A stretch of DNA of 64,000 nt from Bacillota bacterium. GTDB taxonomy: Bacteria; Bacillota_I; Bacilli_A; RF39; UBA660. Of the stretch, positions 50,811 through 60,561 are shown in pieces (the stretch's first letter is position 1; the number at the start of each line of letters is the position of its first letter). The translations under genes and the position numbers were made by a program. The notes beneath the pieces are model-generated. The model worked only from the letters and a program-made list of their open reading frames with translations. It had not been told where the DNA came from and made no database searches. Location: contig SVAL01000002.1 in NCBI GenBank assembly GCA_015059405.1, forward strand, positions 82,807 to 146,806, written 5' to 3'.

Positions 50811-50869
50811 TTGTACCTCCTTTCAATAACAAGATACAATAAAACATATTCATAAAAAACATCTGAAAT

Positions 50870-50895
50870 TACGAATATAGTCGCAAAATTTACGA
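50870..50895. promoter_or_regulatory. Two TACGA boxes 21 bp apart upstream of the secreted-protein gene
   Basis: TTACGAATATAGTCGCAAAATTTACGACTT; TACGA at 50870 and 50891. Confidence 0.5.
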
Positions 50896-50896
50896 C

Positions 50897-51700
50897 TTAA
50901 GAGTTCATTTTCAAAATAATACTATGTTCTTTATTCTTAGTATCAGTATAAACAATACTTATATCAATTTTTTCCTTAATAAGTTGAGTATAAAAATCTT
51001 TACCATCAAAAACAAAATGATAACTATCAAAGCAATAATGTAAAAATTGTGCTTTATCAAACATACGCTCTTTTTCAGCAATCATAACACCATCAGCAAA
51101 CACAGAAATTTTCATACTCTTTACTTTGGGTTCAGCTGAAGTACCTGTTTTCTCAGAAATATATGCAAATTCATCCAAAACAATTAAAGTTCTCTCTCTA
51201 TTAAACATAATATTCCCATTAATAACTAATTCTTCATCTGAAAAATTTAAATCTAAAACATTCCACTCATAATAATTTTCAACACTTAAAAAATATGTAA
51301 TACAAACAAACAATACTACCAAAAATAAAACTATAATTTTTAAAATTTTACCAATAGACTTTTTAATATATATTTTCATTCCATTTATAGTAGCTAAGTT
51401 CTTTTCTTCTACTGTTTTTAGTTTCTCACCACATAATAATTCATCAACCGTAACATTTAAAACATTTGCTAAACTTTGTAAAACAGTAATATCAGGAGCA
51501 ATAACTCCATTTTCCCACTTTGATATAGTCTTATAAGGAATATCAATCAACTCACCAAGTTGTCTTTGGGTATAATTTTTTTCTTTTCTTAATTTGGCAA
51601 TATATTTCCCCATCTTTGCCAATTCAGTTCTACTAAAACTCACTTTTACCACCTCTTTTTTAAAATTTATATTTACCATTCTGTTATTACATACTGTCAC
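50897..51700 (-). CDS. Membrane-anchored XRE-family regulator (HTH-TM-extracytoplasmic domain)
   Basis: YTQRQLGELIDIPYKTISKWENGVIAPD, central TM, extracytoplasmic domain; likely starts downstream at MGKYIAKL or VSFSRTEL. Confidence 0.8.
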   Translation of the reverse strand: MTVCNNRMVNINFKKEVVKVSFSRTELAKMGKYIAKLRKEKNYTQRQLGELIDIPYKTISKWENGVIAPDITVLQSLANVLNVTVDELLCGEKLKTVEEKNLATINGMKIYIKKSIGKILKIIVLFLVVLFVCITYFLSVENYYEWNVLDLNFSDEELVINGNIMFNRERTLIVLDEFAYISEKTGTSAEPKVKSMKISVFADGVMIAEKERMFDKAQFLHYCFDSYHFVFDGKDFYTQLIKEKIDISIVYTDTKNKEHSIILKMNS

Positions 51701-51810
51701 TTTTATAATAATATTTTTTAAATATATTCTTAAGTATTAAAACCAATCGTTTTTTCGTATTTCCCCAAGAAAAAACTTTTTTCTTAAATTAAATGGAATA
51801 ATAACTTTGG

Positions 51811-52260
51811 GTGAGTACAATGATTGTAAAGAACTTACGAGAAAGTAGAGAAATTTTAAACCTAAAACAAATTGATATTGCAAGAAGAATAAATGCACAT
51901 TATAGTACCGTTTCAGGTTGGGAAACAGAAAAAGATATTATTCCATTAAAAAGATTAATTACATATGCAAATACATTTGAATATAGCCTAGATTACTTAT
52001 TTGGTATTATGAACACAAATAACTATCAAGAGATTATCTTAGATATTAAAACATTAGCAGATAACTTGCTTAATTTAAGAAATAAAAATAAAATGACACA
52101 AGAATCAGTTGCAAAAAAACTAAGCATTTCAACCGGAACTTATTGTGACTACGAAAATGGAAGAGAATTAATTTCTACTAGATCTTTATATTTCCTTACA
52201 AAGATATATAAACCATTTTCAATCGACAAACTATTTCAAAACGAACAAAACAAAAAATAA
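51811..52260 (+). CDS. Tandem double XRE-HTH regulator
   Basis: Two HTH units: LNLKQIDIARRINAHYSTVSGWE and MTQESVAKKLSISTGTYCDYENG. Confidence 0.8.
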   Translation: MSTMIVKNLRESREILNLKQIDIARRINAHYSTVSGWETEKDIIPLKRLITYANTFEYSLDYLFGIMNTNNYQEIILDIKTLADNLLNLRNKNKMTQESVAKKLSISTGTYCDYENGRELISTRSLYFLTKIYKPFSIDKLFQNEQNKK

Positions 52261-52290
52261 AGTGGTAATCCACTTTATTTTATATTTTAA
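52258..52290. terminator. Bidirectional terminator AAATAAAGTGG-TAAT-CCACTTTATTTT
   Basis: Perfect stem between convergent genes. Confidence 0.75.
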
Positions 52291-53206
52291 TTAATTTACC
52301 AACCTTTAATAATTTTAATATTTTTATATTTTGTGCTGGTGTTCCTTTATAATTAGGAATACCATTTTTTATTGCAATCTTTTTTCGATTTTCAAACGAA
52401 CTATTAACTCCAATACTATTTAATGCTATAACAATAGAATTACTTGTTCCAGTATATTTTTTATAGTATAAAATACCTTCTTCTATACTAATAGAATCTT
52501 CAGAAACCCAGCCAAGTTTATCAATATGATAAGGTTTAGTACCAGCCATATTAATTATAGTTATTTTTCCCCTATAATTAACCTTTTTAGCTCCTCTTCC
52601 ACTTCCCATACTATCTCTATACAAATAACCGTTTAAAATAATTAAATCACCAACTTTATATTTTGAAGAAGCACTACTTACAATAACTTTATTATTAATT
52701 TTATTAGCTTCTTCAATAATATAATCTAATTTAGATAATAAGTATGGCCCTGGACAATTAGTATTTTTATACATAGAATGCCATGTCACATTTTTACCTT
52801 TAACTAGTTTACCCATACCATTTCTTTTAGCAATATCTGCCATTAAAGAAATTAAACTATTTAAAGATTTATCACTAACAAGCCAATTACCACCATTGGA
52901 ACTATTTGAAACTTCTATTGTAACTGAGCGACAATTACTATCCCAATTTGAATTACACCAAGAAGTATCCCTTTCATTTACGTATAAAGCAATCTCCCCA
53001 TCATATCCAATTCCATAATTACTAGATGCTTTACGATTCTTATTTTGAAATATAAAACCACACTCTCTAGCAGTAAGTTTTCCAGCCATATGATGAGGAG
53101 TAATTGTATCAATTTTTTTACTTCTTCCATCAGTATAATTATTTTTATGTGCAGGATATTTTAATGTCGCTAATTTCGAATTACTAATCTTCTTCTCCTT
53201 TACCAT
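52280..53206 (-). CDS. N-acetylmuramoyl-L-alanine amidase (amidase_2/PGRP), endolysin-like
   Basis: ITPHHMAGKLTARECG...YGIGYDGEIALYVNERDTSWCN...TIEVSNS...WHSMYKNTNCPGPYL. Confidence 0.9.
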   Translation of the reverse strand: MVKEKKISNSKLATLKYPAHKNNYTDGRSKKIDTITPHHMAGKLTARECGFIFQNKNRKASSNYGIGYDGEIALYVNERDTSWCNSNWDSNCRSVTIEVSNSSNGGNWLVSDKSLNSLISLMADIAKRNGMGKLVKGKNVTWHSMYKNTNCPGPYLLSKLDYIIEEANKINNKVIVSSASSKYKVGDLIILNGYLYRDSMGSGRGAKKVNYRGKITIINMAGTKPYHIDKLGWVSEDSISIEEGILYYKKYTGTSNSIVIALNSIGVNSSFENRKKIAIKNGIPNYKGTPAQNIKILKLLKVGKLIKI

Positions 53207-53254
53207 CAGATAATTCTTCTTCTATTTCTGGAGTTAAAATAATTTCTTCCATAC
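53184..53254 (-). CDS. Very small ORF MEEIILTPEIEEELSDGKGEED* between holin and amidase
   Basis: 22 aa, acidic, overlaps amidase start; approximate coordinates. Confidence 0.35.
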
Positions 53255-53514
53255 TATCCCTCTTTCCTATTCACTTTAACAAGTTCAGCAACCCCTCCTG
53301 CAGCAGTCGAAGCCATTAAACATAAAATGATTGATTGTAATAAATTAGGTTCTATTTTAGTTAGATAACAAATAATCGCACTAACAACCCCAATTATTAC
53401 ATTTTGAATAGGAATATATCTGTTAGGAATAGATTCAATAAATAATTTAGTTATCGCACCTAAAACATAAGTAACAATACTAACTATCACTACATAAGTA
53501 ATCTCCAATTGCAT
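53254..53514 (-). CDS. Phage-type holin
   Basis: 86 aa, two TM segments, directly upstream of the amidase. Confidence 0.75.
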   Translation of the reverse strand: MQLEITYVVIVSIVTYVLGAITKLFIESIPNRYIPIQNVIIGVVSAIICYLTKIEPNLLQSIILCLMASTAAGGVAELVKVNRKEG

Positions 53515-53564
53515 TCACCTCCCAATTTATAGTTGGCAAATCAAACAATTACATTGTATATTTT

Positions 53565-54389
53565 TTAAAGATCACATGAATGTAAACTATCCAAATTGTG
53601 TACTAAACAAAAATCCAAATTATAAACATTTGGGTATGAAATATAATTTTCCTTTATTAAATAATCAACAAAATTATCTTTTAATTTACTTTTGTAAATA
53701 ATTTTAAAATCAAGTTTTTTCAGATCAGTTCTATTGAAAGAAAAAACATACTTTATATCTGTAAGCGCTATATTTTTGTAAAATGTATTTAATTTAATTA
53801 TATCATTAACATTTTTATCATCACCAACAAAATTACATAAAACAACAACATCATACTTATGACTAAATTCAGTTGGTAAATTGCCAATATTTTCCTCAAC
53901 AAAACCTATAACTTTAAATAAAACATATTTATTATACCATTTGCTATCAATCAATTCATCATTACAAATTTTATATAATAAAAAATCTCCTACATTCCAT
54001 ATTGTTTTTTTAGGAACTAATTTCGTCACTTTTTTTTCAAGAGGCTGAGGTAAAATTAATTTTTCTCGCAAATTAAGCAATACTTGTTTTCTTTTATTAA
54101 ACATTTTACAGTCTGATTTCCATCTTTTTAAATCCTCTTCATTATCAATATGCATTATTGCATTTTCTTTAACCAGAGGAAGCAACCTTCCATAATTCCA
54201 TTGTGTATCAGCCAAAGCAAACCAAAAAACAGATTTATCATCAGAATCATTTACAAAATCTTCATTATGGCTAATCAAAAATTGTGTTGCTTCTTCATTG
54301 CTCTTTCCTACTTTCAATAAATTCAAATATTCATCTTTAACATCACAAGCTACATCATCTTGATATAAATTCACACCCCATGTTCCCAT
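53565..54389 (-). CDS. DUF4259-like protein, putative immunity partner of the Rhs toxin
   Basis: MGTWGVNLYQDDVACDVKDEYLNLLKVGKSNEEAT...VFWFALADTQWNYGRL; starts 4 bp after the Rhs stop. Confidence 0.6.
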   Translation of the reverse strand: MGTWGVNLYQDDVACDVKDEYLNLLKVGKSNEEATQFLISHNEDFVNDSDDKSVFWFALADTQWNYGRLLPLVKENAIMHIDNEEDLKRWKSDCKMFNKRKQVLLNLREKLILPQPLEKKVTKLVPKKTIWNVGDFLLYKICNDELIDSKWYNKYVLFKVIGFVEENIGNLPTEFSHKYDVVVLCNFVGDDKNVNDIIKLNTFYKNIALTDIKYVFSFNRTDLKKLDFKIIYKSKLKDNFVDYLIKENYISYPNVYNLDFCLVHNLDSLHSCDL

Positions 54390-54393
54390 TTAT

Positions 54394-57300
54394 TTACCTC
54401 CTTAATTTCATAGTATTAAAATCGACATTACATGCAACTAAATTCTCATCCCCAGACGCCCACACTAGCGCTGCATCCCAATATAATTGAAAATTTAAAT
54501 TTCTCGGACTAATACCATTAATCTGATTATGCATAGGTGTACCTCTATTTAATGTTCTACACTCATAGATAAAAATTTGCTCCAAACCTCTCGCAGTATT
54601 TTTATCAACATTTTGAGCAACGGGTGTAAATACCAAATCTTTCCTTGCTGGATTAGCATTATGCCTACTTTGGGCAGAAGATAGTTTTTTTGTTCTACCA
54701 ACATATTCTACTTTGCCACTTTTTTTATCTGCAAGAACATAAACATTATGTTCACCTTTATTAGAATTAGATTTTTCTTTTTGTTTTGATAAATCACTAC
54801 TATAACCACCATAACCAGCAAAAGCTATAGATATAAATAAAATAGTATTTTTTAAAACGGAAGCTACTGCTGCTTTACTAATCTCTATACCAACCGGAAT
54901 CAATATAGCAACACTAGAAATATCACCAATATCATCTTTAAAATTAACTGAATTATTACTAACATATGAATACAAATTACAAGAAAGAATATCTTTGTTT
55001 GCACCTAATATTCCATCAGCATTCACAAATCTACCCCAAACTGGATTATAATATCTACTATTTAGGTAGTATAGACTTGTTTCTTCATCATAATAATATC
55101 CTCTATATCTAAACGGATTTATTATACCGATATTATTATTATCGGTAATAATATTTCCTTCATTATCTTTTATACTTAGTACTTTTCCCCAAGAATCATA
55201 TTCATAACTTACAATTTGCTCATAGTTACTATTTAGTAATCCTATGATATCTCCCTGTAAGTTTTTAATATAATAATATTCATTATTATTATACACCAAA
55301 CCTAAAATACCTGTCGAGTCATATAAATAATGAATTAAATTATTACCTCTTTGTTCATATATTATTCTCTTTTCTTCTAAATAATATTTAATATCACTAT
55401 CATTAATAATTTTACTTATTCTAATACCATCTTGATTATATTTATAAGTAATATTTAAATTCTTAGAAGTATCTTGATAACTATTTAAACTTCTGCCATT
55501 AATCCAAGTTAGATTTATATCATTTCCAATAGTTAATGGATTACCTATCATATCATAAGTAATATCTTGATTATTAAATTTAGTTAATTGATCTTCCCAA
55601 TTATTATTCCCATATGTATAAGTATCAGTACTTATAATTGAATTATCTTCCATATTACTTATTACTTTAGTTAATATATTACCATTATTATCATAAATAT
55701 ATTCTGTCTTTTTATTTTCTTCTAAATCTTCTTCTTTAATAAGTTCATTTATATCATCATAATAATATTTTTTTATTAAATTATTATTATAATAAATATC
55801 AGTTATATTATTTAATTTATCATACTTATAGCTAAATTTATTATCACCATTTTTAATACTTTTAATCAAATCAGATGTTCTCTTACCATTAGATACATAT
55901 TCATATTCAGTATTAAAACTATTATTTATATTTTTATTTATTAATCTTCCTAAACCATCATACTCATAATTAATTTCTTTATTATCTAATATCATTTTAG
56001 TTAATTGATCATCTTTATCAAAAGTATTTTCAATAATTAAACTATTATCATCTAATTTATGTTCTTTATTTATAATATTATCATTAGAATCATACTTATA
56101 TTTAATTTTAAAATCATCATAAGTATATTCATCTATTCTATTCTTAATATCGTACTTAAACTTCTCTTTATGATTATTAGATAATATTTTAGCTATATTA
56201 CCATTATTATCATATTTATAATGATAATCATTATCCATTTTATGAAGAATTTTAATTCTATCAAAACTATCATAATCAAATGTTATCTCATGATTATTTC
56301 CATAAATACTTTTATATAAATTACCATTATTTTCTTCATATTCATTTTCTACTAAAGTAATATTTTCACCAATCATTGTTTTCTTTGAATTTAAGAATTC
56401 ATCATAAATAAAATTATATTCTTTATTTCCTTGTGTAATTTTATATAATAAATTATTACTATTATAACTATAATTAACACTTCTATTATCAGTAGTGACA
56501 GATGTTAGTTGTTGTTTATCATTATAAGAATAATTAGTACTTATACCTTTGGCATTAGTCACCCCTGTAACTAATCCCGTTATTGGATCTGTTTCGTAAG
56601 TTGATGTATTAAAATTACTATCAGTAACACTCGATACAAATCTACCATCAGTTGTATAAGTAGAAGATGATTCGATAAATAAATCTTCTAATGATTCAAA
56701 ATAAAATTCAAAAGACGGATCATTCATAACTAAACTAGAAAATAAAACTTTATTATTTTCATCTACTTTTAAAAACTTATCTTCAGTAGATTTTTTTATA
56801 TAATAACTACCATTATCATTTAATTCTAAAGTATATAAATTATTTAAATTATTGTTGTTTAACAATGCTATATCATTGTTAAATGATAATGAATAATTTA
56901 ACATTTCAGCTGAATTTACTTTAAAGTAATCATCTACTTTTTCTAAAGTCCATACTGGATTACTACAAGAATTACTTGAAACGATTAAACTCCTACTATT
57001 TTCCATCTTTAAATATTTATCAGTACCTTTACTTCTAATTTTATAATTACCATTAACTAATTCTTCATTTGCCTTTTTAGATATTTTAGTCATTATTGGA
57101 TTACCAAAAGAATCATATTTAACTTGATTAGTAATTCCCATCGAAGATATCGCACTTAATACCCTATTAGTATGATTATTATCATATTCAAATCTAAAGT
57201 TTTTTCCTTTCGGATCAGTCGCTTTAATTAATTCATTATTACTATCATAATTAAATGAGCTTACATCATCATTACTATTACCTTGATATACTAAGTTACC

Positions 57301-60300
57301 ATTATCATCATAGCTATAATTTTCAGTTGCAACATCTTTGTATAAACTTAAATTAGTTATATAGAAATCATTCGCATTTCTAGATTGATTAAATCGCACT
57401 TCCAATCCTTCATAATCATACTCAGCAACAAAAGTACAAGAGAAGTATTGCCAATAATTTAAATTAACCGGTAATGTTTGTACCTGCATTATTTCAGTAG
57501 CATATAATTCGTTTGTAGGATTCCACATTAAATAAACACTATTACTAGATTCTACACTATCTAAATAAATCCCCTCGTTCTTATACCAAAATGATAAGTG
57601 AAATAAATCACCCATTTTACCATTAACCGGCAATGTTTTAATAAAAGATGTATGATTATATGGTTCCATTTTAATTTTTAAAGCATAATTTTTATTATTG
57701 TTCACTTTTACAACACTAAAATAATCCTCAGGATCATATAAAATATCAGAATCTCCAGATTCAGCATCGCCAGCAGACAAAGTCCAATCAGTGAGTCCTA
57801 AAGAAAAATCTGAATTCTCTATCATATTATAATTATTTGCAACTTCTCCTTCTTCTAATTGAATATCATCAATATAAGTAACGCTTGCATCCTCTACATA
57901 TATTTTTATACACAAATCACTAGCTGAATTTTCTGGATAATAAATTGTTACATCTTCCCTTTCAAAATCATTAGATATATTTTTTATTTGCTTTTCTTCT
58001 ACCATATTATTATCATTATCTAAATAACTCAAAGAAATAGTTATATCTTTATCATTTTTAAAATATCCACTAAATGTATAAAAATTCCCCTTTTCAATTA
58101 CGATAGTTTTATCTATATATTGATTATCTCCACTACTTACTATTTTCAAACTTCTATTACCAGTTTTCACATTTTCAGTATCATAACTTTTAACCAAACT
58201 AGAAGTTATATTAAAATTATCTATATCTTCTTCAAAACTAGTATTATTTAAATAGTTTTTTATATATTTGACAGGAACTATCTTTTCTATTATTTTGTTT
58301 TTAGCATAAAAATCATTACCATATTCATGAGTCACAGAATAAGCATTACTAATGTCATTACTACTCGATAAACTATTTTTAGAAATAAGATTTCCAATAC
58401 TATTAAATATTAAAGTATTAGTTCTTCCTAAATTATCAGTAATAGTTGTTGAATTAAATTCATAATTTAAAGAAAAATAATTTCCTATACTATTATTTAA
58501 TCCGTACTGTGTAACTTTTTTTATTCGATATGGAACCTTATCATAATATTCATAATTAATTTTTAAACCTGTAATATCAGTAATATTTGTAATTATTTTA
58601 TTAGTATTATAAGAAAAACTAGTAATACCTTCTAAATTAACAATTGATTTTAAAAGTCCATCTTCATAATTTAATTCAGTAGTAGAATCAGGACTAATTA
58701 CTTTAATCAAATTATCTTCATAAATAAAATTAATTTCAGCTTCATTAGCATCAATAATCTTTACAATATTATTTTCTATATTACGATTAATAATTATTTT
58801 ATTATGACTAATGTCTTCTACTTCTGATAAATACCCTATTCCTTCATTAATTATAAAAGTCATCTTATTTCCATTTTTATCAATCATAATATAATTAGTA
58901 TCACTAACATCAATAACTAAGTCTAATCCGTCTTCATCACAATACATATTAGATTCTAATAAATTACCTTCTTCATCATATTCATACTTCTTAAAGAAAT
59001 AATGTATCGTACCATCTTCATCATGATATTTTAAACAGGACTCTTCATCTAAAGTATCTATTTCAATTTTTTGATCTAAACTTAATTTATACCCTCTTCC
59101 AAAAATAGTATCATTTTCTAATACAACGTCATTAGTATTATAAACTAAATTAACACTAGCCGGTAACTTCCCACCTATAGTTGAACCTAAATCAAATACC
59201 CCAACTAAATTACCATTATATGTATTAACATTAGTTGAACCAATCGAAAATGACTGCCTCATATAGTCTAAATAATCTTCTAAACCATTTTGATTTCGAT
59301 AAGTAATTACTAAAGTTGGTTGAATATTTTCTCCACCATCAATAGTATTATTTTTAGAATAAAATGATGGATAATTTTCATCTTTATAAACTTCTTTAGC
59401 AGCTTTTAGCAATATCCCATTATTAGGTAAATCAACATACCACTTTTTTACTAAATCTGTAATATCACCATACATTGTGCAAAAACCAAAGTCTAAATAA
59501 CCATCTAAACCAATTACACTACGACAAGCATCATATAAACTTTCAACACGAGAATTATATTTATCATTCATATTAGCCCATGTTGCTGATAATTCATCCC
59601 ATTCTTGTGTAATGCGATGTATCGAAACATAATCGCCACCCAAAGTATTGTCATTACTTGGATATCCCCATAAATTTAAATGTGCATCAATTATTTCATC
59701 ACCTGTTGAAATTGGTGGTAAATCAAATTTTAATAAAGTTCTATGTACAACATCTACACCATTTATCCTTTCAACACCACATTTTAAAATATCTTGATTA
59801 CCTTTATTTATGTTCACTTCATTAGAAGAAATGTAAGTATCATATACAGTACCATCTTCATAGAAATTAGTAATTGTTGGATCTATATAAACTGGATATT
59901 TTCTTTCTTCTTTTAACCAAGCAATATCTAAATTCAATTCTAATATATAACAATTATCCTTCTTAAATAAGTTATAATAAACATTTTTATTTTCTAAATT
60001 ATCAGAATCATACATGTATGGAACTTCAAATTTGAAAACTATATTATCATTATCTTTAGCCCAAATCTCTTTATTTTCTAAAATAAGTTCTAAATCACTT
60101 TCCAATATAAATACTATTTTTTCTAATAAATTATTCTTATTATTTAAAATAATTGTTTCTTTGACTTTATTGGGAGTAATATTATATTTAAAGTCAATAT
60201 TATCTAAAATATTTCTATAAATAAGCTCACTTCTTAGTTTGGATTTATTTTTATTAATATCAATTTCTACATCATTACAATTATCTAATTTAATATTAAG

Positions 60301-60549
60301 AAAATACTTATCTTTTTCAATTCTTATCAAAGAGTCTTTTGTCTTTTTATAAAAATACGCTTTATAATCATTATCTTTATTTACATAATAATCTTTTTCC
60401 TTTACTAAAGTATTGTCTATTTCTTCATAAATTCCATTTTTCATAAAATGAATATCATCACAAAATACTTTAGCTGTAATTGTCCCATCTCGATGCAAAT
60501 ATTGTTTTACTTTTCTTCCCCTTTTTTCTTTTATTTCTATTTCTTTCAA
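54394..60549 (-). CDS. Rhs/YD-repeat polymorphic toxin with C-terminal GIY-YIG-like nuclease domain
   Basis: DNRLRE-like N-terminal domain, many YD repeats, RHS core end NPFRYRGYYYDEETSLYYLNSRYYNPVWGRFVNADG, then C-terminal NVYVLADKKSGKVEYVGRTKKLSSAQSRHN...GLEQIFIYE. Confidence 0.9.
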   Translation of the reverse strand: MKEIEIKEKRGRKVKQYLHRDGTITAKVFCDDIHFMKNGIYEEIDNTLVKEKDYYVNKDNDYKAYFYKKTKDSLIRIEKDKYFLNIKLDNCNDVEIDINKNKSKLRSELIYRNILDNIDFKYNITPNKVKETIILNNKNNLLEKIVFILESDLELILENKEIWAKDNDNIVFKFEVPYMYDSDNLENKNVYYNLFKKDNCYILELNLDIAWLKEERKYPVYIDPTITNFYEDGTVYDTYISSNEVNINKGNQDILKCGVERINGVDVVHRTLLKFDLPPISTGDEIIDAHLNLWGYPSNDNTLGGDYVSIHRITQEWDELSATWANMNDKYNSRVESLYDACRSVIGLDGYLDFGFCTMYGDITDLVKKWYVDLPNNGILLKAAKEVYKDENYPSFYSKNNTIDGGENIQPTLVITYRNQNGLEDYLDYMRQSFSIGSTNVNTYNGNLVGVFDLGSTIGGKLPASVNLVYNTNDVVLENDTIFGRGYKLSLDQKIEIDTLDEESCLKYHDEDGTIHYFFKKYEYDEEGNLLESNMYCDEDGLDLVIDVSDTNYIMIDKNGNKMTFIINEGIGYLSEVEDISHNKIIINRNIENNIVKIIDANEAEINFIYEDNLIKVISPDSTTELNYEDGLLKSIVNLEGITSFSYNTNKIITNITDITGLKINYEYYDKVPYRIKKVTQYGLNNSIGNYFSLNYEFNSTTITDNLGRTNTLIFNSIGNLISKNSLSSSNDISNAYSVTHEYGNDFYAKNKIIEKIVPVKYIKNYLNNTSFEEDIDNFNITSSLVKSYDTENVKTGNRSLKIVSSGDNQYIDKTIVIEKGNFYTFSGYFKNDKDITISLSYLDNDNNMVEEKQIKNISNDFEREDVTIYYPENSASDLCIKIYVEDASVTYIDDIQLEEGEVANNYNMIENSDFSLGLTDWTLSAGDAESGDSDILYDPEDYFSVVKVNNNKNYALKIKMEPYNHTSFIKTLPVNGKMGDLFHLSFWYKNEGIYLDSVESSNSVYLMWNPTNELYATEIMQVQTLPVNLNYWQYFSCTFVAEYDYEGLEVRFNQSRNANDFYITNLSLYKDVATENYSYDDNGNLVYQGNSNDDVSSFNYDSNNELIKATDPKGKNFRFEYDNNHTNRVLSAISSMGITNQVKYDSFGNPIMTKISKKANEELVNGNYKIRSKGTDKYLKMENSRSLIVSSNSCSNPVWTLEKVDDYFKVNSAEMLNYSLSFNNDIALLNNNNLNNLYTLELNDNGSYYIKKSTEDKFLKVDENNKVLFSSLVMNDPSFEFYFESLEDLFIESSSTYTTDGRFVSSVTDSNFNTSTYETDPITGLVTGVTNAKGISTNYSYNDKQQLTSVTTDNRSVNYSYNSNNLLYKITQGNKEYNFIYDEFLNSKKTMIGENITLVENEYEENNGNLYKSIYGNNHEITFDYDSFDRIKILHKMDNDYHYKYDNNGNIAKILSNNHKEKFKYDIKNRIDEYTYDDFKIKYKYDSNDNIINKEHKLDDNSLIIENTFDKDDQLTKMILDNKEINYEYDGLGRLINKNINNSFNTEYEYVSNGKRTSDLIKSIKNGDNKFSYKYDKLNNITDIYYNNNLIKKYYYDDINELIKEEDLEENKKTEYIYDNNGNILTKVISNMEDNSIISTDTYTYGNNNWEDQLTKFNNQDITYDMIGNPLTIGNDINLTWINGRSLNSYQDTSKNLNITYKYNQDGIRISKIINDSDIKYYLEEKRIIYEQRGNNLIHYLYDSTGILGLVYNNNEYYYIKNLQGDIIGLLNSNYEQIVSYEYDSWGKVLSIKDNEGNIITDNNNIGIINPFRYRGYYYDEETSLYYLNSRYYNPVWGRFVNADGILGANKDILSCNLYSYVSNNSVNFKDDIGDISSVAILIPVGIEISKAAVASVLKNTILFISIAFAGYGGYSSDLSKQKEKSNSNKGEHNVYVLADKKSGKVEYVGRTKKLSSAQSRHNANPARKDLVFTPVAQNVDKNTARGLEQIFIYECRTLNRGTPMHNQINGISPRNLNFQLYWDAALVWASGDENLVACNVDFNTMKLRR

Positions 60550-60561
60550 AATACCACCACC

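Noticed and set aside
54394-60549. YD-repeat region of the Rhs gene as a tandem DNA repeat or CRISPR-like array
   Set aside because: Repeats are degenerate protein-level YD repeats within one long ORF; no regular repeat-spacer structure. No CRISPR array seen in the window.
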